Of a DNA stretch of 64,000 nucleotides, positions 34,546 to 43,330 are shown piece after piece. Within the stretch, counting starts at the first letter, position 1, and the number at the start of each line of letters is the position of its first letter. Source of the stretch: Sphingobium psychrophilum. GTDB lineage: Bacteria; Pseudomonadota; Alphaproteobacteria; Sphingomonadales; Sphingomonadaceae. The notes under the pieces were generated by a model, which saw only the letters and a list, made by a program, of their open reading frames with translations, did no database searches and was not told where the DNA came from. The stretch is from contig NZ_JABBFV010000016.1 of NCBI RefSeq assembly GCF_012927105.1, positions 48,240 to 112,239 of the forward strand. Reading direction: 5' to 3'. The position numbers and the translations under genes were made by a program.

Positions 34546-36183
34546 GTGAGTGGAGTTGAGACAAAGCCGGATTATGATGCGATCGTCATCGGTGCGGGTG
34601 TCACCGGCATGAACCAGACCTATCTTCTCGGCCGGGAAGGCATGCGGGTTCTGGGCATCGAGGCGGGCGAGGATGTCGGCGGAACTTGGTACTGGAACCG
34701 CTATCCCGGCTGCCGGCTCGATACCGAAAGCTACACCTATGGCTATTTCGCGCTGAGCGGCATCATTCCCGAATGGGAATGGAGCGAAACCTTCGCCGGG
34801 CAGCCCGAGATGCTGCGCTATGCCAAGTACGCCGCCGACAAAATGGATGTCCGTCGCCACTACAGGTTCCGCACCAAGGTTGAGTCCGCCCATTATGACG
34901 ACCTCGCCAATGTCTGGAAGGTCGGCCTGGACAGCGGCGAGCAGCTGACCTGTCGCTTCCTGATATCGGCGACCGGCCCGCTATCCGCCTCGCGGATGCC
35001 GGACTATGCGGGGATCGAGGACTTCAAGGGAGAGGCCTTTCACACGTCCCGCTGGCCGACCGACGAACAGGGCAATCCTCAGTCGATCGATTTCACGGGC
35101 AAGCGCGTGGGCGTCATCGGCACCGGCGCGACCGGCGTGCAGATCATTCCGATCGCCGCGCAGACAGCCAAGGATCTCTATGTTTTCCAGCGCACGCCGA
35201 ACTGGTGTACGCCGCTCGGCAACATGCCGATCGAAAAGGACGAGATGGATCTCATCCGCAAGCGCTATCCCACGATCCTGGAATATGTAAAATCGACGCC
35301 GACGGCGTTTCCCTATCATCGCGATACGCGCAAAGGCACCGAGGTTTCGGAGCCGGAGCGCGAGGCATTTTTCGAGCAGCTCTATAATCAGCCAGGCTAT
35401 GGCATCTGGCTCAGCGGCTTTCGCGATCTCCTGCTGAACAAGGAGTCGAACAAATTCCTCGCCGATTTCATCGCGAAGAAAATCCGCCAGCGTGTGACCG
35501 ACCCGGCGGTCGCGGAGAAACTGATTCCGACGGACCACCCGTTCGGTGCGAAGCGGGTGCCGATGGAAACCAACTATTATGAAGCCTATAACCAGGCCAA
35601 TGTCCATCTGGTCGATATCAAGGACGCGCCGATCCAGCATTTCACATCCGACGGGATAGTGACTGCGGACGGCGTCTATGATCTCGACGTTATAATCTTC
35701 GCAACAGGATTCGACGCCGTCACCGGCTCGCTCGATCGCATAGACATCACGGGCAAGAACGGTCAGCGCCTCAAGGATGCCTGGGCCGACGGACCTTCGA
35801 CGTTCCTGGGACTCCAGGCGCGCGGCTTTCCCAATTTCTTCACGCTGGTCGGCCCGCACAATGGATCGGCTTTCTGCAATGTAGGCGTGTGCGGCGGCCT
35901 GCAGGGCGAGTGGGTCACCCGCATGATCACCTATATGCGGGATCGCGATCTGACCTTCTCGGAAGCCAGCGAAGCCGCAGAAGCGCAATGGACCGAGGCC
36001 GTCTATGCCGATTTTGCAAGGACGCTCATGGCCGACGCCAATGCATGGTGGGTCAAGACGACGACGAAGCCGGATGGCAGCATCGTACGGCGTACCCTCG
36101 TCTATGTCGGCGGCGGCCCCGAATATCGCAAGCGTTGCGAGGAAGTGGCCTATTCCGACTATGCGGGCTTCGAACTCGCATAG
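34546..36183 (+). CDS. Baeyer-Villiger flavin monooxygenase
   Basis: 545 aa. First Rossmann motif GAGVTG (16-21), the Baeyer-Villiger fingerprint FKGEAFHTSRWP (160-171) and second Rossmann motif GTGATG (about 190). It would insert O next to a ketone using FAD and NADPH to give an ester or lactone. Length equals that of 2-oxo-delta3-trimethylcyclopentenylacetyl-CoA monooxygenase of camphor breakdown, although homologs act on many cyclic and linear ketones. GTG start with AAGGAGAG upstream. First gene of a rightward operon with thiolase and hydrolase. Confidence 0.92.
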   Translation: MSGVETKPDYDAIVIGAGVTGMNQTYLLGREGMRVLGIEAGEDVGGTWYWNRYPGCRLDTESYTYGYFALSGIIPEWEWSETFAGQPEMLRYAKYAADKMDVRRHYRFRTKVESAHYDDLANVWKVGLDSGEQLTCRFLISATGPLSASRMPDYAGIEDFKGEAFHTSRWPTDEQGNPQSIDFTGKRVGVIGTGATGVQIIPIAAQTAKDLYVFQRTPNWCTPLGNMPIEKDEMDLIRKRYPTILEYVKSTPTAFPYHRDTRKGTEVSEPEREAFFEQLYNQPGYGIWLSGFRDLLLNKESNKFLADFIAKKIRQRVTDPAVAEKLIPTDHPFGAKRVPMETNYYEAYNQANVHLVDIKDAPIQHFTSDGIVTADGVYDLDVIIFATGFDAVTGSLDRIDITGKNGQRLKDAWADGPSTFLGLQARGFPNFFTLVGPHNGSAFCNVGVCGGLQGEWVTRMITYMRDRDLTFSEASEAAEAQWTEAVYADFARTLMADANAWWVKTTTKPDGSIVRRTLVYVGGGPEYRKRCEEVAYSDYAGFELA

Positions 36184-36340
36184 ACCGTTCGCCGCAGGTT
36201 TGCATCGGTCGTCTTTGCCGGACAACGATGAAACGCGCGAAATGGATGCAAGGTCGGGCGAGCACGGCATCCTTGTCGACTTCCGCTACAAAACGACAGT
36301 TCGCGCACCTAACAATCTTACCCAAATAGATGAGGAAGCC

Positions 36341-37531
36341 ATGAAACCAGTCTATATCCTCTCCGGCGTTCGCACGGCCATCGGCGACTTCGGGGGAAGC
36401 CTGCGCGATTTCCCTCCGGCCAAGCTTGGTGCTGCCGTCATTGCCGAAGCCATTGCGCGCGCAGGGATCGCCGCCGACCAGATCGGGCATGTGGTCATGG
36501 GCAATGTTATTCCCAGCGAGCCCAAGGATGCCTATCTCGCCCGTGTGGCGGGGGTTGAGGCCGGCATCCCGATCGATGCCCCTGCTCTTACGCTCAACCG
36601 GTTATGCGGATCGGGCCTGCAGGCGATCATATCAGCCGCGCAGATGATCGCGCTCGATGAATGTGCCGTCGCTGTCGCAGGTGGCGCGGAATCCATGACG
36701 CGCTCTCCCCATATCGTCTCTGCGGCTCGATTTGGCCAGAAGATGGGCGACATCAAGATGGTCGATGCGCTGCTCGCAGTGCTGAGCGACCCTTTCGAGG
36801 GCATGCATATGGGGATCACGGCCGAGAATGTCGCGTCCGACCATGGCATTTCGCGCGAAGAACAGGACGCACTCGCAGCCTTAAGCCATAGCCGGGCGGC
36901 GCGGGCGCAGCAGGAGGGGCGCTTCGCCTCCCAGATTCTGCCGATCGAGGTCAAGGATCGGAAGGGCACCAAGCTGTTCGATACCGACGAACATGTCCGT
37001 GCCGACGTGTCGGTCGCCGGCCTGTCGGGTCTGAAGCCGGTGTTCAAGAAGGACGGCACTGTGACGGCCGGCAATGCCTCGGGGATCAACGACGGCGCGG
37101 CCGCGATCGTCCTGGCGTCGCAGGCGGCCGTCGATCGCGATGGACTCAAGCCGCTCGCGCGGATCATCAGCTGGGGCCATGCCGGTGTGCAACCCGACCG
37201 GATGGGCATCGGTCCCGTCAAGGCGGTCCCCATAGCGCTCGAACGGGCGGGCGTCGCGCTTGAACAGATCGACGTCATCGAATCCAACGAAGCCTTTGCA
37301 GCTCAGGCTTGCGCCGTTGCCAAGGTGCTGGGGTTCGATCCGGAGAAGGTCAATCCCAACGGCTCGGGGGTAGCGCTCGGCCACCCGGTCGGTGCGACCG
37401 GCGCGATTCTGACCGTCAAGGCGATCTACGAGCTTGAGCGGATCGGCGGGCGGTACGGTCTCATCACCATGTGCATTGGCGGCGGGCAGGGCATCGCCAT
37501 GGTCGTGGAGCGTGTCGGAGGCGCTGAATGA
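36341..37531 (+). CDS. Thiolase (acetyl-CoA acetyltransferase type)
   Basis: 396 aa from ATG 36341 (SD GAGGAAG). Nucleophilic Cys in TLNRLCGSGLQ (C89), ESNEAFAAQA, GHPVGATGA (His) and the second Cys in TMCIGGGQG. Typical biosynthetic/degradative thiolase of about 390 aa; here it should cleave the beta-ketoacyl-CoA at the end of the pathway. The 157 bp between BVMO and this gene contain no other frame. It overlaps the next gene by ATGA. Confidence 0.92.
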   Translation: MKPVYILSGVRTAIGDFGGSLRDFPPAKLGAAVIAEAIARAGIAADQIGHVVMGNVIPSEPKDAYLARVAGVEAGIPIDAPALTLNRLCGSGLQAIISAAQMIALDECAVAVAGGAESMTRSPHIVSAARFGQKMGDIKMVDALLAVLSDPFEGMHMGITAENVASDHGISREEQDALAALSHSRAARAQQEGRFASQILPIEVKDRKGTKLFDTDEHVRADVSVAGLSGLKPVFKKDGTVTAGNASGINDGAAAIVLASQAAVDRDGLKPLARIISWGHAGVQPDRMGIGPVKAVPIALERAGVALEQIDVIESNEAFAAQACAVAKVLGFDPEKVNPNGSGVALGHPVGATGAILTVKAIYELERIGGRYGLITMCIGGGQGIAMVVERVGGAE

Positions 37532-38367
37532 AGAAGCTCTATCCCGACACAGCATCGGCGCTCGAGGGCATCTTGCGGACCGGCCCGTCGCCCCCGGATG
37601 CGCGCGCGATCAGCGTACGGGCGGTGAACTATGCGGCGGACGGTCTGTCGATGCGCGGACATCTCGCCATACCCGCTGACGCAGGGCCTCGCCCTGGCGT
37701 CCTCGTCTTTCCCGAGGGCTATGGTCTAAGCGACCAGGCCATCCTGCGCGCCGAACGGATCGCATCCGAGTTTGGGTATGTCGCGCTGGCCTGCGATCTC
37801 CATGGCGAGGCGCGCGAACTGGGCGGACTTGAGGAGGTTCTACAGAAGCTCGAACCCTTGCAGAAAAGCAGTGCCTGCGTCCGCGGCCGCGTGGTGCCAG
37901 CCTATGACGCGCTGCTTGCGCAACCGGAGGTCGATCCGGCGAAGGTCGGGGCGATCGGCTTCTGCTTTGGCGGTACGATGGCCCTCGAACTGGCTCTTAC
38001 GGGCCGCGATATCGGAGCAGTCGTGGGCTTTCACAGCGGTCTGGCGCTGACTGCGCCACAGGATGCGCCGAACATCAAGGCAGCAATCCTGCTGCTGCTG
38101 GGTGCGGACGATCCCTCCATCGACGCAGAACAGCGGCTGCTTTTCGAGCAGACGATGCGGGAAGCTAAGGTCCGCTGGGAGATGCATGTCTATGGCGGGG
38201 TCCGCCACAGCTTCACCAATCCCAGGGCGCATGAGCGCGGCCTTCCCGACTGGCTTCGCTACGATCCCGTCGCCGATCGTCGCTCCTGGAATGCCATGCG
38301 TGCGTTTCTGGATGAAATCTGGGCAGCGCCTGACGGCGGGACGACGGCGACAATCGTCATGCCCTGA
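37528..38367 (+). CDS. Dienelactone hydrolase family protein
   Basis: 279 aa alpha/beta hydrolase. Cys nucleophile in GAIGFCFGGTMAL (about residue 147), the Asp in LLLGADDPSID and His in YGGVRHSFTN: the Cys-Asp-His triad of the DLH family. In this cluster it may open the lactone made by a Baeyer-Villiger enzyme. Translationally coupled to the thiolase. Confidence 0.88.
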   Translation: MKKLYPDTASALEGILRTGPSPPDARAISVRAVNYAADGLSMRGHLAIPADAGPRPGVLVFPEGYGLSDQAILRAERIASEFGYVALACDLHGEARELGGLEEVLQKLEPLQKSSACVRGRVVPAYDALLAQPEVDPAKVGAIGFCFGGTMALELALTGRDIGAVVGFHSGLALTAPQDAPNIKAAILLLLGADDPSIDAEQRLLFEQTMREAKVRWEMHVYGGVRHSFTNPRAHERGLPDWLRYDPVADRRSWNAMRAFLDEIWAAPDGGTTATIVMP

Positions 38368-38378
38368 TGCGAGCCGGC

Positions 38379-38402
38379 GTGCCAAGTCCAGCGGACTGGC
38401 AC
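38379..38402. terminator. Hairpin between convergent genes
   Basis: GTGCCAAGTCC pairs with GGACTGGCAC (one bulge) around AGC, placed between the convergent DLH and NTF2-like genes; it probably ends both transcripts. Confidence 0.55.
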
Positions 38403-38416
38403 ACCTGCGCTACACT

Positions 38417-38923
38417 TTAGGATTTGCGCGGGAAATCCGAGGTTGCAGCTTCGGCTCCCGGCCAGCGCACTGGTGTCGTCGAGGCGAACGCCGCGCCGAC
38501 CTCATCCCACGGCGCGATATGAACCGCGCGCATGTCGCGCGAGGCGAAACGCCAGACCTCGCCGTCCCGGACATAGCTGTCGACATAACGGACGGCACCG
38601 ACGACGCTGGTGCCACCGACAACCAGTTCCAGATGCGCGCCGACAAGGCCGGTAGCCCGATCGTCGGACTCGAACCGGCACTGGACATAATGGGGGGTGT
38701 GCACCGTCAGCCCCATATAGGAACGGGCCGTCTTTATGAATTCGACGATGGCATCGCGACCGGTCGCATTGAGAACGCCCGACGAACTGAATGTGGCGTC
38801 GGGGGTGAAGCTGGCTGCCACGCCGTCGGAATCGTCATCGTCGGACGCCAGGAAATAGGAGACGACGAGATCAGAGATCGCATTGCGATCCTCCAGCCGG
38901 CGAATGCGTTGCTCCAGGTCCAT
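38417..38923 (-). CDS. NTF2-like / SnoaL-like protein 1
   Basis: 168 aa, starting MDLEQRIRRLEDRNAISDLV, with the NTF2-fold pattern YFLASDDDDSDGVAASFTPDATF...GRDAIVEFI and a C-terminal WRFASRDMRAVHI. Such proteins act as isomerases, dehydratases or epoxide hydrolases, or have no enzymatic role. Last gene of the long leftward operon that begins with the TonB receptor. Confidence 0.82.
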   Translation of the reverse strand: MDLEQRIRRLEDRNAISDLVVSYFLASDDDDSDGVAASFTPDATFSSSGVLNATGRDAIVEFIKTARSYMGLTVHTPHYVQCRFESDDRATGLVGAHLELVVGGTSVVGAVRYVDSYVRDGEVWRFASRDMRAVHIAPWDEVGAAFASTTPVRWPGAEAATSDFPRKS

Positions 38924-38935
38924 TTCTCTCTCCTT

Positions 38936-39697
38936 CTATCGCGGCGCCATTCTGATCGCGCCGTCGAGCCTGATGACTTCGCCATTGAGCATGGGGTTGC
39001 CGATGATGGCTTCCACCAGTTGAGCATATTCTTCCGGGTGCCCCAAGCGGCTGGGGTGGGGAACCTGTTGCCTAAGCGAATCCTGCGCCGGCTGGGGCAA
39101 TCCCATCAGCATAGGCGTCAGGAAGATGCCCGGTGCGACCGTCATGACCCGGATCTTGTGCTGCGCCAGATCGCGCGCGACCGGCAGCGTCATGCCCACG
39201 ACGCCGCCCTTGGATGCGGCGTAGGCCGCCTGGCCCATCTGCCCGTCATAGGCAGCGACACTTGCGGTGTTGACGATGACCCCACGTTCCTCGCCGACAG
39301 GCTCAGCAGCGGCCAGAAGAGCGGCGAACTGGGCGATGACGTTGAAGCTCCCGATGAGATTGATTTCGACGGCGCGGCGGAAGCTATCGAGCGGATGCGG
39401 CACATTCTCGCGGCCGACCGTCTTGATCGCAGGCGCGACGCCTGCGCAGTTCACCAGGATGCGCGCCGTGCCGTGCGCCTGTGCTGCGGCTTCCAGCCCA
39501 TCCTTCACGCTCTGCGCATCGGCGACATCGACCCGGAAGAACGCGCCGCCCAGTTCCTGGGCCTTCTTGTTCCCCTGCTCTTCGTTGACATCGAAGATCG
39601 CGACCCGCGCGCCGTGCGCGGCAAGCATGGAGGCTGTCGCACCACCCAGGCCCGATGCGCCTCCCGTAACGATTGCTGCGACATCGCGCATGTCCAT
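38936..39697 (-). CDS. SDR, 3-hydroxyacyl-CoA dehydrogenase type II-like
   Basis: 253 aa from ATG 39697 (SD AAGGAGA). NAD-binding TGGASGLGGAT, NCAG, catalytic S...YAASK (NTASVAAYDGQMGQAAYAASKGG). The end LGHPEEYAQLVEAIIGNPMLNGEVIRLDGAIRMAPR is characteristic of the HSD17B10-like (type II HADH) group, so it most likely oxidises a 3-hydroxyacyl-CoA in beta-oxidation of the pathway intermediate. Confidence 0.88.
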   Translation of the reverse strand: MDMRDVAAIVTGGASGLGGATASMLAAHGARVAIFDVNEEQGNKKAQELGGAFFRVDVADAQSVKDGLEAAAQAHGTARILVNCAGVAPAIKTVGRENVPHPLDSFRRAVEINLIGSFNVIAQFAALLAAAEPVGEERGVIVNTASVAAYDGQMGQAAYAASKGGVVGMTLPVARDLAQHKIRVMTVAPGIFLTPMLMGLPQPAQDSLRQQVPHPSRLGHPEEYAQLVEAIIGNPMLNGEVIRLDGAIRMAPR

Positions 39698-39754
39698 CGG
39701 TGTCTCCTTGAAAGTTGAATGCGCAAGGCGGCTCTCGCCCGGCAGGTTCATGAT

Positions 39755-40915
39755 CTATTGCGCGCGGGCTCCGAGACCTGCGCCAACGCGGGTGGCTGCA
39801 TCGATCAGATGCGCGATATAGATATCGATGCCACCTTCTGGCGGCTTGGGGAAACCATAGAGGGTCAGCGCCATGGCGATGGCACCGTCAGCGCCGAAAA
39901 CCGGCACCGAGACGACCCGCGCCTGTCCCTTGGTCGCATCGGTCCATTCGGCAGGATCATAGGTCAGGTCCGAAATCAGTTCCTCCAGCGCCTCGACCGC
40001 GATCTCATCGTCACCTGTGGCGGCCAGCTGGGCAGAGAAGATGCGCTGGGCTTCACTTATTAGGCCGACCGAAAAGCCGCGCTCGCGCACTGTGGCAAGG
40101 ACGGTGGCAGCAGCTTCGCGAACCTTAGCATCGTGGCGGCCAAGCCAGGTGCCGGCTTCCTGATCGGAGAGCCAAGCTGCGAACACCGACCCGGTCGGCA
40201 GGCGGAACGGCAATCTCTGCCCGACGAGCGTTGCGATGCCCGGCAGATTGCCCTGTCCGGCACTGGCCGCCACGATCAGCTCCTCCCCGGCCCGGACGGT
40301 GGCGATGCAGCGTCCACCGGTTTCGGCGGCAAGGCGCTCCAGTTCGGCCCGCGCCCGATCCACCTGCCGAAGCTGGGCAAGTGACAGGCCCGGCGCTTCG
40401 CTCGCGACGAGCGCGCCAGGGGCGAACTGGCCGTAACCACCCTGAAAGAAGAGAAGCGGAAGGCCCCCGCCAGCAATGTCGAGCGCGACAATTTCGCCTG
40501 TGACCATCTCATGGTCACCTGCATCGGTGATCGCGTGGCGTCGGCATTCGATCCAGGCGACCACATCCTCAAGCACGGGACAGCCCCGCTCTGAAATCCG
40601 GTGGGGCACCCCGGCAAATTTTTCGGGGTCCTTGGACGCCAGTTGGCGACAGACAGGCTCCTGCTGTGCGCCCAGGATATTCACGCAAAAATGCTCGCAG
40701 TCGCGCAGCTTGGCCCAACTGCTCGATCCGCGATCCGGAAAGAAGGCGACAAGCGCTGGGTTCAGTGAGACCGACGTGAAGGAACCCACGACCATCGACA
40801 CCGGCACGCCATCGGCTGCCGTTGCGCTGATAACGCAGACCCCAGTCGGATATTGCCCGAGAACCTGACGATACCATTTCGGATCGATGGAAAGGACTTG
40901 CGGGGAAGATAGCAC
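39755..40915 (-). CDS. Flavin reductase with C-terminal IclR-like effector domain
   Basis: 386 aa. Residues about 10-165 form a split-barrel NAD(P)H:flavin reductase (YPTGVCVISATAADGVPVSMVVGSFTSVSLNPALVAFFPDRGSSSW). Residues about 180-386 (RAELERLAAETGGRCIATVRAGEELIVAASA...GQRLPFRLPTGSVFAAWLSDQ...ERGFSVGLISEAQRIFSAQL) look like an IclR ligand-binding domain without any HTH. By analogy, the reductase of p-hydroxyphenylacetate hydroxylase has a C-terminal MarR-like domain through which substrate controls activity. It should feed reduced FMN to the two luciferase-like monooxygenases. Confidence 0.82.
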   Translation of the reverse strand: MLSSPQVLSIDPKWYRQVLGQYPTGVCVISATAADGVPVSMVVGSFTSVSLNPALVAFFPDRGSSSWAKLRDCEHFCVNILGAQQEPVCRQLASKDPEKFAGVPHRISERGCPVLEDVVAWIECRRHAITDAGDHEMVTGEIVALDIAGGGLPLLFFQGGYGQFAPGALVASEAPGLSLAQLRQVDRARAELERLAAETGGRCIATVRAGEELIVAASAGQGNLPGIATLVGQRLPFRLPTGSVFAAWLSDQEAGTWLGRHDAKVREAAATVLATVRERGFSVGLISEAQRIFSAQLAATGDDEIAVEALEELISDLTYDPAEWTDATKGQARVVSVPVFGADGAIAMALTLYGFPKPPEGGIDIYIAHLIDAATRVGAGLGARAQ

Positions 40916-40939
40916 GGGGCGCCTCTTTCAGTCTGGCGT

Positions 40940-41164
40940 TCAGCCGGAACCGTTCGCAGGATCGACGACAAAGCCGACCTTCAATGTGACTTGGAAATGC
41001 TGGATCTGACCGTCTTCGATATGTCCGCGGGTCTGGACCAGCTCGAACCACCGCAGGCCATGCAGTGTCTCGCTGGCGCGGGCGATGGCGGTCTTGATCG
41101 CGTCGTCCACGCTTGACGTGGAGGAGCCGACGATCTCGATTATCCGATAGACATGATCACTCAT
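40940..41164 (-). CDS. Dodecin (flavin-storage protein)
   Basis: 74 aa, [33 protein letters not shown]...LRWFEL...[19 protein letters not shown], full-length dodecin with the conserved Trp that stacks on flavin. Dodecins form 12-mers that bind FMN or riboflavin. It lies next to the flavin reductase, fitting a flavin-buffering role in this FMN-dependent pathway. Confidence 0.9.
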   Translation of the reverse strand: MSDHVYRIIEIVGSSTSSVDDAIKTAIARASETLHGLRWFELVQTRGHIEDGQIQHFQVTLKVGFVVDPANGSG

Positions 41165-41187
41165 TTCCTGGCTCCTCCTTGGTGCTA

Positions 41188-41958
41188 TCAGCGTCCGGTC
41201 CAGACCGGCTTGCGCCGTTCGCCGGCGGCCTGTTCGCCTTCGCGCTTGTCCGCGCTTGCGGCATATTGCTCGATTTCCTCGAACTTCGTCATGAGGGCGA
41301 CCTCGAGTGGGTAGCCGAGCCGATCAAGAGCGGCGACCTTCGCAGCCTGGTTGGCCAGCGGCGAAGCGCCATTGATCTTGTCCGCCCATTTCTGGGCCGT
41401 GGCCGCAAGATCGGCATAGGGCACGACCTCGTTTACGAGCCCATAGCGCTCTGCTGCTTCCGCTTTGATGCGATCGCCGGTCAGGATCATGGCCATCGCG
41501 ATGTGATGGGGAAGCTGACGCACGGCCCGATGGACGACGCCGCATTCGCCGATGATACCGACCTTGGTTTCGGGCAGGCCGAACTGGGCGGTGTCGGCGG
41601 CAACGATGATGTCGGCGCACATGGCAAGTTCGAAACCGCCGCCGACGCAGAAACCCTGAACCGCAGCAATGAGCGGCTTCTTGAGTTTTACGAGCGGGCC
41701 GCCGATGCCGGTCAGGCCACCAGCCAGCGCCATGCGCGTCTTGCGTTCGGCGCCGCCGGAAACGTCCGCGCCAATGCAAAAGCCTTTCTCGCCTTCAGCC
41801 GAAAGAATGACGCTCCAGATATCGGGGTCGACATTGATGTCGGTCCAGGCCGCGAGCAGCAGGTCGTCCATTTCCTGCGTGATCGCGTTGAGGCCTTGCG
41901 GACGATTGAGCTTCACATGCGCGGTGTGACCGTCTTTCGTAAATATGATGTCAGACAT
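41188..41958 (-). CDS. Enoyl-CoA hydratase/isomerase A
   Basis: 256 aa crotonase fold: [11 protein letters not shown], oxyanion-hole segments [12 protein letters not shown] and [21 protein letters not shown], and [35 protein letters not shown]. One catalytic Glu position appears kept in [10 protein letters not shown]. It starts immediately after the stop of the second crotonase gene (TGAATG). Confidence 0.88.
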   Translation of the reverse strand: MSDIIFTKDGHTAHVKLNRPQGLNAITQEMDDLLLAAWTDINVDPDIWSVILSAEGEKGFCIGADVSGGAERKTRMALAGGLTGIGGPLVKLKKPLIAAVQGFCVGGGFELAMCADIIVAADTAQFGLPETKVGIIGECGVVHRAVRQLPHHIAMAMILTGDRIKAEAAERYGLVNEVVPYADLAATAQKWADKINGASPLANQAAKVAALDRLGYPLEVALMTKFEEIEQYAASADKREGEQAAGERRKPVWTGR

Positions 41959-42795
41959 TCATGACTCCTTTGGCGCGACCAGCGGGCTCGTCGGCGCGAC
42001 CTTATATTCCTGGATGACCGCCTTGAGACCCTTGTCTTTCATGCGGGCGCGTATCTCGAGGACGGCGGGGGCGAGGTGCAGTAGCGCGTCGATTTCGGCG
42101 ATGCCTGACAGCGCCTGACGGAAGCCCTGGGCTTCGGCCGCACGATTGATCGAAAGCTTCTTCAGCCTGAGCACTTCAGGCGGCGTGAGCGCAATGCGCT
42201 GCGCAAGCGAGCGCACGCAGGCGATGAGGTCGTCGGCCGGTACGCAGTGATTGGCCCAGCCCCATTGGACGGCCGTAGGACCATCGATCCAGTTGCCCGG
42301 CACGAAGGCGAATTCCTTCGCCCGCTTGTGCCCGACGAGCGAAACCCAGGCCGGGGCGATGAAGCCGCCACCGATAGGAATGGTCGGTTCGCCGATCTTC
42401 ACATTGTCGGCGACCACGGTGATGTCGGTGAACACGCACATCTGCGCGGCGGCGGCCATGCAATAGCCATGGACCGCCGCGATGACGGGCTTTGGATGGT
42501 CCCACATCTGCAACCAGCGCGCGACATTGGCTTCGAGACGGTCACGGTCGGCCATGGGATCGGCCGGGCCATTGTCGCCACCGCCATAACCTCCCAAATC
42601 GATGCCCGAACAGAAGCCCCGACCTTCGCCCCGGATGGCGATGACCGGACCGCCCTCATGCTTGAGCGTTTCAAGCGCATGGCCGAACTCGTCGAGCAAT
42701 TGCGGAGATAAGGCGTTGGCGGCCTCGGGTCGATCGAGCACGATCCAGCTCAACGCCTTCTCATGCTCTATCCTGATGGCTTCATAGGGAGGCAT
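41959..42795 (-). CDS. Enoyl-CoA hydratase/isomerase B
   Basis: 278 aa crotonase: LDRPEAANALSPQLLDEF, EGRGFCSGIDLGGYGGG and VHGYCMAAAAQMCVFTDITVVADNVKIGEPTIPIGGGFIAP. The second oxyanion segment (MAAAAQM) departs from the usual G-G-G, suggesting a non-classical crotonase (for example isomerase, ring-cleaving C-C hydrolase, or thioesterase). Adjacent to crotonase A. Confidence 0.85.
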   Translation of the reverse strand: MPPYEAIRIEHEKALSWIVLDRPEAANALSPQLLDEFGHALETLKHEGGPVIAIRGEGRGFCSGIDLGGYGGGDNGPADPMADRDRLEANVARWLQMWDHPKPVIAAVHGYCMAAAAQMCVFTDITVVADNVKIGEPTIPIGGGFIAPAWVSLVGHKRAKEFAFVPGNWIDGPTAVQWGWANHCVPADDLIACVRSLAQRIALTPPEVLRLKKLSINRAAEAQGFRQALSGIAEIDALLHLAPAVLEIRARMKDKGLKAVIQEYKVAPTSPLVAPKES

Positions 42796-42802
42796 GGAGC
42801 GA

Positions 42803-43261
42803 TTACTCCAGCCGACCGATGGGATTGGAAGCCTTGACGTGATAATCGGTGGTCATGGTCGTGCGCAGCTCGCGGCGCTTGAACTTCCACTGCCCGTCGA
42901 CCTTGACGACGCGATCGAAATACTGGCCGTAGAGAATGCCGTCGGGACGGTCCTTGGTGTAGCGATGGACGGCCAGAACGATGGAGCGGACATCCGCTTC
43001 GGTCTCGCTGATAAAGTCGACGACAGCATTGGAATTATGGTGGCTGGTGCCCTTGAAGAAGGTGCCGATACCGTCGAGCGTCTTCTTATACGCTTCGATG
43101 CCGACCGCGCCGAAATTGGGGGCGTAGCTGACCTCACAGTCATCCACGAAGAGCGTCGCCATGTTCACCGGATCGTTCATGTCGAGATAGTAGGAATATT
43201 GGAACATCATCCGTTCGATCGCCTGCTGCTCCAAAAGCTGCGAGATCTGGCTGTCTGTCAT
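42803..43261 (-). CDS. NTF2-like / SnoaL-like protein 2
   Basis: 152 aa, MTDSQISQLLEQQAIERMMFQYSYYLDMNDPVNMATLFVDDCEVSYAPNFG..., ending KFKRRELRTTMTTDYHVKASNP. SnoaL_4-type fold often seen in sphingomonad steroid, terpene and aromatic clusters, where some members are isomerases or dehydratases. Precise role unknown. Confidence 0.82.
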   Translation of the reverse strand: MTDSQISQLLEQQAIERMMFQYSYYLDMNDPVNMATLFVDDCEVSYAPNFGAVGIEAYKKTLDGIGTFFKGTSHHNSNAVVDFISETEADVRSIVLAVHRYTKDRPDGILYGQYFDRVVKVDGQWKFKRRELRTTMTTDYHVKASNPIGRLE

Positions 43262-43291
43262 CTTTGATCATTCTCCTTTGGGGGCAGAAGT

Positions 43292-43324
43292 CTCTCCCGC
43301 TCGCCCCTTCGCCGAGCGGGAGAG
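43292..43324 (-). terminator. Hairpin downstream of the TonB receptor gene
   Basis: Perfect 12-bp stem CTCTCCCGCTCG (43292-43303)/CGAGCGGGAGAG (43313-43324) between the receptor stop and the NTF2-like gene on the same strand. It may partly terminate or stabilise receptor mRNA, giving unequal expression within the operon. Confidence 0.6.
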
Positions 43325-43330
43325 TAAGCG

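Noticed and set aside
34981..36270. 429-aa frame antisense to the Baeyer-Villiger monooxygenase
   Set aside because: Shadow frame in high-GC DNA; the sense gene has all family motifs.
38063..39718. 551-aa rightward frame
   Set aside because: It runs across the end of the hydrolase gene and antisense to NTF2-like and SDR genes, with no domain of its own.
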